A stretch of DNA of 64,000 nucleotides from Sinorhizobium fredii USDA 205 (GTDB lineage: Bacteria; Pseudomonadota; Alphaproteobacteria; Rhizobiales; Rhizobiaceae). The notes below the pieces were generated by a model, which saw only the letters and a program-made list of their open reading frames with translations, was not told the DNA's origin and made no database searches. The first letter of the stretch is position 1. Each line of letters begins with the position of its first letter. The stretch covers positions 1 through 64,000 of the forward strand of contig NZ_AUTC01000055.1 of assembly GCF_001461695.1 (NCBI RefSeq), written 5' to 3'. Below are positions 59,272 through 64,000 of this stretch, one piece after another. Both the position numbers and the translations under genes were made by a program.

Positions 59272-60243
59272 ATGATCCGTTCTGTCGTTCGCGGCTTCGG
59301 TGCAGCGCTGCCGAAGCGAGTGCTGACCAATAAGGAAATGGAATCCAAGGTCGACACGTCCGACGAATGGATCGTGCAGCGGACCGGCATTCGCCAGCGC
59401 CACATCGCCGGCGAGGGCGAGACGACCGCCTCGCTCGGCGAGAAGGCGGCGCGCGCGGCGCTCGAGAGGGCCGGCCTGACCGCCGATGACCTCGACCTGA
59501 TCATCGTTGCGACCTCGACGCCCGACAACACCTTCCCGGCGACGGCGGTCAATATCCAGAACCGCCTCGGCATGCGCCATGGGGCAGCCTTCGACCTGCA
59601 GGCAGTCTGTTCCGGCTTCGTCTATGCGGTCGCCACGGCCGATGCCTATATTCGGGGCGGCCTTGCCAAGCGTGCCCTGGTCATTGGTGCCGAGACATTC
59701 TCGCGCATTCTCGACTGGTCGGACCGCACGACCTGCGTGCTCTTCGGTGACGGCGCCGGCGCAATCATCCTCGAAGCGCAGAAAGGCGAGGGCACCACCG
59801 CCGATCGCGGCGTGCTGACGGCGCAACTGCGCTCCGACGGCATGCACGGCGACAAGCTCTATGTCGACGGCGGCCCTTCGACGACCGGCACCGTCGGCCA
59901 TCTCCGCATGGAGGGGCGCGAAGTCTTCAAGCACGCCGTCGGCATGATCACCGACGTGATCGAGGCGGCATTCGAAGCAACGGGAACGTCGGCCGACGAT
60001 GTCGACTGGCTGGTTCCGCACCAGGCCAATCGCCGGATCATCGACGGTTCGGCGAAGAAGCTCGGCATTCCGAACGAAAAGGTTGTGGTGACCGTTGACC
60101 TGCACGGCAATACGTCCGCCGCTTCCATTCCGCTGGCGCTCGACACCGCCGCCTCCGACGGCCGCATCAAGAAGGGTGACCTCGTGATGCTCGAAGCCAT
60201 GGGCGGTGGCTTCACCTGGGGTTCCGTTCTCATCCGCTGGTAA
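59272..60243 (+). CDS. fabH: Beta-ketoacyl-ACP synthase III
   Basis: 323 aa. Catalytic triad of the FabH type: Cys in [14 protein letters not shown], His in [12 protein letters not shown], Asn in [11 protein letters not shown]. It condenses acetyl-CoA with malonyl-ACP to start fatty acid synthesis. It is preceded by an AGAGG ribosome site and follows plsX in the standard order. Confidence 0.97.
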   Translation: MIRSVVRGFGAALPKRVLTNKEMESKVDTSDEWIVQRTGIRQRHIAGEGETTASLGEKAARAALERAGLTADDLDLIIVATSTPDNTFPATAVNIQNRLGMRHGAAFDLQAVCSGFVYAVATADAYIRGGLAKRALVIGAETFSRILDWSDRTTCVLFGDGAGAIILEAQKGEGTTADRGVLTAQLRSDGMHGDKLYVDGGPSTTGTVGHLRMEGREVFKHAVGMITDVIEAAFEATGTSADDVDWLVPHQANRRIIDGSAKKLGIPNEKVVVTVDLHGNTSAASIPLALDTAASDGRIKKGDLVMLEAMGGGFTWGSVLIRW

Positions 60244-60265
60244 AAAAATTGAATGACCGCAGGCG

Positions 60266-60294
60266 CTTGACCGAAAAAGACAAGGGCAATAGTC
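60266..60294 (+). promoter_or_regulatory. Possible promoter of ihfA
   Basis: CTTGAC at 60266-60271; after 17 nt the -10 (ATAGTC, 60289-60294) is only fair. Located about 40 bp before the ihfA ATG. Confidence 0.4.
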
Positions 60295-60334
60295 TTCAAT
60301 CGCTGATCGGCATGCCAGACATCGGTGGGGGAAG

Positions 60335-60673
60335 ATGAGCGGAAAAACAGTAACGCGAGCAGACTTGGCTGAGTCGGTTTTTCGCAAAGTCGGTTTGTCT
60401 CGGACGGAGTCTGCCGAGCTAGTGGAGACTGTTATCGACGAGATCTGCAACGCAATCGTGCGTGGCGAGAGCGTGAAACTGTCTTCTTTCGCAACCTTCC
60501 AGGTGCGCGACAAGAACGAACGCATCGGGCGAAACCCGAAGACCGGCGAGGAGGTGCCGATCTCGCCGCGCCGGGTGATGACGTTCAAGGCCTCCAACGT
60601 GCTGAAGCAGCGGGTCTTGAAGGCGCATCTTAGCCGAAGGGCCAAGCAGAAGCAGACAGGCACGGCCTCCTGA
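60335..60673 (+). CDS. ihfA: Integration host factor subunit alpha
   Basis: 112 aa. HU/IHF fold: [20 protein letters not shown] helices, then the DNA-bending arm region [17 protein letters not shown] with the intercalating Pro. A basic C-terminal tail ([12 protein letters not shown]) is longer than in E. coli IHF-alpha. It pairs with IhfB to bend DNA and shape nucleoid and sigma-54 promoters, important in rhizobia. Confidence 0.95.
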   Translation: MSGKTVTRADLAESVFRKVGLSRTESAELVETVIDEICNAIVRGESVKLSSFATFQVRDKNERIGRNPKTGEEVPISPRRVMTFKASNVLKQRVLKAHLSRRAKQKQTGTAS

Positions 60674-60684
60674 GGAACGGCCGC

Positions 60685-60700
60685 AACCACAAATGTGGTT
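60685..60700. promoter_or_regulatory. Perfect 16-bp inverted repeat upstream of merR
   Basis: AACCACA-AA-TGTGGTT. It lies between ihfA and the MerR-type gene without a following T tract, so an operator is as likely as a hairpin. Confidence 0.35.
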
Positions 60701-60802
60701 GAAAACCCATCCATAAGCCATTGAAATGGGCCTGATTCGTGCGATCATCGCGCATGATCCAGTCATTGCGACTCGTCACTTCGCTATGGAAATGGGGACG
60801 AC

Positions 60803-61333
60803 ATGGAAAAGAGCCCGGACGCCTTCCGCACCATCAGCGAGGTCGCAGACGAACTCGATTTGCCTCAGCACGTGTTGCGGTTCTGGGAGACGCGTTTCCA
60901 GCAGATCAAACCGATGAAGCGTGGCGGCGGCCGGCGCTACTACCGGCCCGAAGACGTCGATCTGCTCAAGGGCATTCGCCACCTGCTCTATGATCACGGC
61001 TACACGATCAAGGGCGTGCAGAAGCTTCTGAAGGCCAATGGCAACAAGTTCGTCGCCGCGATCGCGAGTGGCGATCTGGCCACCGTCGAGGCGCTTGCGG
61101 CGTCCAGCCATGAAGAACCGCCGGCGCCGAAGATCGGTGTCGCGGATGAGGATCAGATCGTCGGCCGCGCCAAGGCCCCGGCAAGCCGACGCTTCTTCTC
61201 ATTTGGCGCCGGCAGCGACGATGCGGAAATTTCGATCGGCAAAGCCTCTGTCGGCAAAGAGGACCGGGCGCTCCTGCAGGAAGCGCTCTATGATCTTCTG
61301 GAGTGCAAACGGCTGCTCGACCAAGTGCGGTAA
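60803..61333 (+). CDS. MerR-family regulator
   Basis: 176 aa. N-terminal MerR w[43 protein letters not shown], then [20 protein letters not shown]. No metal-binding Cys cluster at the C-terminus, which is instead a linker and a terminal helix. The plsX-fabH-ihfA-merR order is conserved in alphaproteobacteria; target unknown. GGGGACGAC ribosome site. Confidence 0.9.
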   Translation: MEKSPDAFRTISEVADELDLPQHVLRFWETRFQQIKPMKRGGGRRYYRPEDVDLLKGIRHLLYDHGYTIKGVQKLLKANGNKFVAAIASGDLATVEALAASSHEEPPAPKIGVADEDQIVGRAKAPASRRFFSFGAGSDDAEISIGKASVGKEDRALLQEALYDLLECKRLLDQVR

Positions 61334-61451
61334 CACTTTAGATCACGATGATTTTGGGCCTGATCGCCCCAAAATCATAAACGTGATCAATTCTAAAAAC
61401 TTAGAGCGGGATGCGGGCGGAAAACCGCCCACACTTTTCCTCATCCCGCTC
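61331..61451. repeat. Second type of rhizobial palindromic repeat (two joined inverted repeats)
   Basis: First: GATCACG (61341-61347) / CGTGATC (61382-61388) enclosing ATGATTTTGGG (61348-61358) / CCCAAAATCAT (61368-61378), with TTTAGA / TCTAAA outside. Second: GAGCGGGATG (61404-61413) / CATCCCGCTC (61442-61451) enclosing GGGCGG / CCGCCC (61415-61420, 61425-61430). It fills the gap between the convergent merR and usp genes. Matches the RIME-type elements I know from rhizobial genomes. Confidence 0.85.
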
Positions 61452-61464
61452 TGGCGGAGGACGG

Positions 61465-62310
61465 TCATCGCACCATCAATACCGGGACAACCGGGACGTC
61501 GATCATCGCCTTCGTCACACCACCGAATATCTTCTCGCGCACACGCGAATGCCCATAGGCGCCCATCACCATCAGGTCGGCCGACATGTCGAGCGCATGC
61601 TGATTGAGAACCTCCTCGACCCGGCGTCCGGCACCCGGAAGCCGATCGACCGTCACTTTGACGCCGTGACGCGCGAGATAGGCGGCAATATCGGCGCCTG
61701 GCTCTCCGCCGCTCCTGCCCGAAGCTGCCCCCGAAGCCGGTTTTGGATCGACCAGGACGACATTCACGCCCTCGGCATTTCTCATCATATCCAGCGCTTC
61801 GCGGGCCGCCCGTGCCGACTCGATGCTCGCGTTCCACGCCAGGAGAACTTTTCTCGGCCGCAAGGTCGCCGATTGGAGATCGGCGGCGAGCAGGACCGGT
61901 CGCGCTGAATGGAAGAGAGTGCCCTCGACGACGCCGGCCCGCAGTCGCTCGTCGCTTCTCAAGCTCGAGCCGATCACGGTGAGATCGGCATACCGCGCCC
62001 GTTCTCCGATGTCGTGCTCGAGCCACATCGACTCGGCGTATCGTCCAACCACATCGTAAGATACTCCAAGGCCGTCGAGCACGTTCCTGGCTTCCTTGAC
62101 CGCCCTGCCAAGGTCCTCGATGTCGCTGGCCCTTTCGTCGAGCCAGGCCGCCGACATGGCGGCAAAGTCTCCCACCGGAGGCAAGGTGGCGATCTTGATA
62201 GGCAGAACCGAGAGATGCGCACCGTCCGATGCGCAAAGATTTGCTGCTGCCCGAAGGTCACTTTCGAACTGGCTGACGCCAACGACAAGGAGAATGGTTT
62301 TGTAGGACAT
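61465..62310 (-). CDS. Universal stress protein (tandem UspA domains)
   Basis: 281 aa with two UspA modules. The second ends LMVMGAYGHSRVREKIFGGV, the G-x2-G-x9-G(S/T)-like ATP-binding end; the first is less well conserved. Tandem Usps often respond to oxygen limitation, and here the protein sits beside ubiV. GGGAGACCCAACC ribosome site. Cytoplasmic. Confidence 0.9.
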   Translation of the reverse strand: MSYKTILLVVGVSQFESDLRAAANLCASDGAHLSVLPIKIATLPPVGDFAAMSAAWLDERASDIEDLGRAVKEARNVLDGLGVSYDVVGRYAESMWLEHDIGERARYADLTVIGSSLRSDERLRAGVVEGTLFHSARPVLLAADLQSATLRPRKVLLAWNASIESARAAREALDMMRNAEGVNVVLVDPKPASGAASGRSGGEPGADIAAYLARHGVKVTVDRLPGAGRRVEEVLNQHALDMSADLMVMGAYGHSRVREKIFGGVTKAMIDVPVVPVLMVR

Positions 62311-62404
62311 GGTTGGGTCTCCCGAAGCCTGAGCCTGGAATGCAATTTACTTCCCGGTAACGACGTCGACATTGATCGGGGTCAACAACGCCCATTGGTC
62401 GCTG

Positions 62405-62593
62405 TTACAGGCGAGACCGGAGAGGCGGGATCCTGTCGTGAAAGACCACGGATCGTCCGTCGCCGCATGCCGGCCGTCCCGCATCCTCCTGCAACGCGTC
62501 GAGGAGGAAGCTCATCTCGCCGAGCCCAGGGGATTGCGACATGACGACATCCAACGCCGCGTCCCGCCAACGATTGCGCTTCGAGCGGTCCAT
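62405..62593 (-). CDS. Small protein of unknown function near usp
   Basis: 62 aa, MDRSKRNRWRDAALDVVMSQ then SPGLGEMSFLLDALQEDAGR; one likely helix pair followed by a loop ending PPLRSRL. AAAGGG lies 8 nt upstream of the ATG at 62593. Reading is plausible, but codon evidence over so short a stretch is weak. It is on the same strand as the flanking usp and 117-aa genes. Confidence 0.5.
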   Translation of the reverse strand: MDRSKRNRWRDAALDVVMSQSPGLGEMSFLLDALQEDAGRPACGDGRSVVFHDRIPPLRSRL

Positions 62594-62705
62594 GGAAAAC
62601 ACCCTTTCACCGTTCAGTCTTCGCTCGTCGGCGGCTGGTGCGCGCCGGCGGCTCGATCGATCTCCGACTGAGTCTCCGGAGCCAACTGCAACTGACGCGC
62701 CTGTT

Positions 62706-63059
62706 TCAGCAGATTTGACGCCAGCTCCGCTGCGCGATATCGCCGAAAAGCAGTCCGGCTTCCGCGATCATGCCTTCGTCGAGTGCGCCGGGTTCGTTCG
62801 GATTGAAATCGCCGAGCAGCACAAGCAGCGCCTCGATTCGTCGCCGCTGGTTGTCCGCGAGACCGAGGAGGCGCTCCGTGATTCGGGCACCTTCAAGTCT
62901 CTCGAGGTCGCGCAGCGCCTCCTCCATTCGGTCGCGGCATTCGCAGTCGGCCGCGCCGTTCAGCATGACGCCACGCATCCGCTTGACTGCGCGACTGATT
63001 TCTTCGCTGGTTTGGGCGAAAGCCGATGCGATCGCGGTTGCAGCGTCGTTCGGTCTCAT
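62706..63059 (-). CDS. Helical cytoplasmic protein of unknown function next to ubiV
   Basis: 117 aa, almost all helical: ATAIASAFAQTSEEISRAVK, a short CECRDR Cys pair, DLERLEGARITERLLGLADN, LFGDIAQRSWRQIC with a terminal Cys. No signal sequence. Its ATG overlaps the ubiV stop (ATGA at 63056-63059) so it is translated with UbiV. I do not recognise a family; it could be a companion of the UbiU/V/T set. Confidence 0.75.
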   Translation of the reverse strand: MRPNDAATAIASAFAQTSEEISRAVKRMRGVMLNGAADCECRDRMEEALRDLERLEGARITERLLGLADNQRRRIEALLVLLGDFNPNEPGALDEGMIAEAGLLFGDIAQRSWRQIC

Positions 63060-63994
63060 TCCGCCCCCCGGTGTCCAATGTTGCGGGCGCGGGCCACCCA
63101 GGCGGCGCCCTCCTGGCCGTGGTGAAATCCGTTTGAAAGCGGGGCCGCGGGATAGAGCTGCCGAAGCCGGGCAATACCGCCTTCGGCATCCGTGCGGCCG
63201 TGTAGAACGTCATCGTAGAGGCTGGCGACCGCCACCATGTCGCAATCCTGCGGCGACAGCCGGAAGCGGCTGACGCCCATTGAGACGAGGTCCAGCAACT
63301 CGGTAAGGAGGGACTGGCAGGTGAACGAAACTGTCTGCACCCCATTAAGGGCGAGGAAGGACTGACGGTCGAGAGTCTTCACCGGCAAACCGTCGGGGTC
63401 CTCGGCGCAGACGAACTGGCAATTGTCCTTGATGTGCCCTTTGGCGCGGGCATGCGCACAGCGCGCGGAAATGGCGAGCGGCATTCGCCCGAAGGCGTGC
63501 ACTTCGAACGCGGTGTCCGGTGTCCCGGCGGCGATCTCGGCGATCGAGCTCGCCGGCAGTTCGGGCGGCAAGCATATGCTCGACGCACCCCGCCTTGCCA
63601 GCAAGCGGGCCGTCGCTGCGTTATAGATATTGATGAGCGGCCCGATCGAATGGGGTCTGCCTTCGAGCAAAGCGAGGGCGGAAAGGTCGTTCGCCTCGAT
63701 CGGAAAGTGGCTGTCGGCGACCAGGGAACGCACATATTGGCTCTCGCGTTCGAGCGTCACGAGGGCGAGGGTGGAAAGGACGACATGCTTTCCTGCCGCC
63801 TCCAGCCGCTCGATCACTGCCGGCAAATGCGGTTCGGTGAAGTGCAGCCGCTTCGAACAGACGGTTTCACCGATGATCACATGGTGCACCGGCGCCTCGT
63901 CGGCAATGCGGTAGTAAAAGTCTCGCCACTTGTCGCCCTCCCAAAGATAGAGGACCGGGCCGAGGCTGAGTGTGGGAGGACCGGAATTCACCAT
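63056..63994 (-). CDS. ubiV: UbiV-like U32 family protein (O2-independent ubiquinone hydroxylation)
   Basis: 312 aa, peptidase-U32 fold. Four cysteines, Cys46 (GETVCSKR), Cys179 (SARCAHA), Cys192 and Cys196 (DNCQFVC), match the [4Fe-4S] set of UbiV. With UbiU and the SCP2 protein UbiT it supports oxygen-independent ubiquinone synthesis. The start ATG is 6 nt inside the window edge. A ubiU partner should lie just outside the window. Stop overlaps the downstream 117-aa gene. Confidence 0.9.
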   Translation of the reverse strand: MVNSGPPTLSLGPVLYLWEGDKWRDFYYRIADEAPVHHVIIGETVCSKRLHFTEPHLPAVIERLEAAGKHVVLSTLALVTLERESQYVRSLVADSHFPIEANDLSALALLEGRPHSIGPLINIYNAATARLLARRGASSICLPPELPASSIAEIAAGTPDTAFEVHAFGRMPLAISARCAHARAKGHIKDNCQFVCAEDPDGLPVKTLDRQSFLALNGVQTVSFTCQSLLTELLDLVSMGVSRFRLSPQDCDMVAVASLYDDVLHGRTDAEGGIARLRQLYPAAPLSNGFHHGQEGAAWVARARNIGHRGAE

Positions 63995-64000
63995 CGCGTT

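Noticed and set aside
58222..60714. Long open frame (830 codons) on the minus strand opposite plsX, fabH and ihfA
   Set aside because: Product is low-complexity Arg/Asp/Gly/Leu-rich without family signatures. It is the antisense shadow of three conserved genes in high-GC DNA.
61334..61464. tRNA or small RNA gene after merR
   Set aside because: Structure is two repeat-family palindromes; no cloverleaf, T-loop or CCA end could be drawn.

Overview
The window is 64 kb of chromosome from a high-GC alphaproteobacterium of the Rhizobiaceae, most likely Sinorhizobium/Ensifer. Four observations point there: the gene orders moaE-moaD-pgsA-uvrC, purM/purN-perM-hdaA-ppk-ppx, nrdR-ribD-ribE...ribH-nusB and bamE-CBP3-DUF177-plsX-fabH-ihfA-merR; an lpiA/acvB pair; a groEL with no groES beside it; and several copies of the palindromic mosaic repeats (RIME-like) typical of rhizobial intergenic DNA. 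I saw no tRNA, rRNA, insertion sequence, prophage or CRISPR array. This is mostly core chromosome.

Layout. 1-4.4 kb (minus): molybdopterin synthase, PgsA, UvrC and an SDR oxidoreductase. 4.7-5.4 kb: an outer-membrane beta-barrel protein with a strong terminator. 5.4-8.2 kb (minus): GST, an RNase T2 lipoprotein, a small secreted protein and RlmJ. 8.2-15.1 kb (plus): a molybdopterin oxidoreductase, a NUDIX hydrolase, MprF/LpiA and AcvB. 15.1-16.8 kb (minus): PurM/PurN. 17-22.7 kb (plus): PerM, HdaA, Ppk and Ppx. 22.8-30 kb (mostly minus): a phytase-like esterase, an adenylate cyclase, RNase D, a Tat-exported multicopper oxidase and an MFS carrier. 30.3-32.7 kb (plus): AspS and a rhodanese. 32.8-36.2 kb (minus): an orphan GroEL with a 72-aa protein in front, and a 397-aa secreted protein of unknown role. 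36.6-39.4 kb (plus): ParC and an ArsR-like regulator. 39.4-42.8 kb (minus): a DMT carrier, Bpt, an RDD protein and HemB. 43-45.7 kb (plus): a membrane protein, LdtR and an L,D-transpeptidase. 45.9-54 kb: GlyA, NrdR, RibD, RibE, RibH, NusB and an MFS carrier, with three minus-strand accessory genes between ribE and ribH. 54-56.1 kb: HppA. 56.2-61.3 kb: BamE, a CBP3 chaperone, DUF177, PlsX, FabH, IhfA and MerR. 61.4-64 kb (minus): a universal stress protein, two small unknown proteins and UbiV, which looks like part of an oxygen-limitation locus.

How the genes fit together. Envelope building recurs: PgsA, MprF/AcvB, BamE, PlsX/FabH, the LdtR/L,D-transpeptidase pair and an Omp25/31-like protein. 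Phosphate and energy currency is represented by Ppk/Ppx and HppA. Replication control appears as HdaA, ParC, NrdR and IhfA. The least explained items are the orphan groEL with its 72-aa companion, the terminator-like hairpin just ahead of the hppA ribosome-binding site, the secreted unknowns, the unknowns beside ubiV, and the distribution of the mosaic repeats. I did not find a clearly new multi-gene system.
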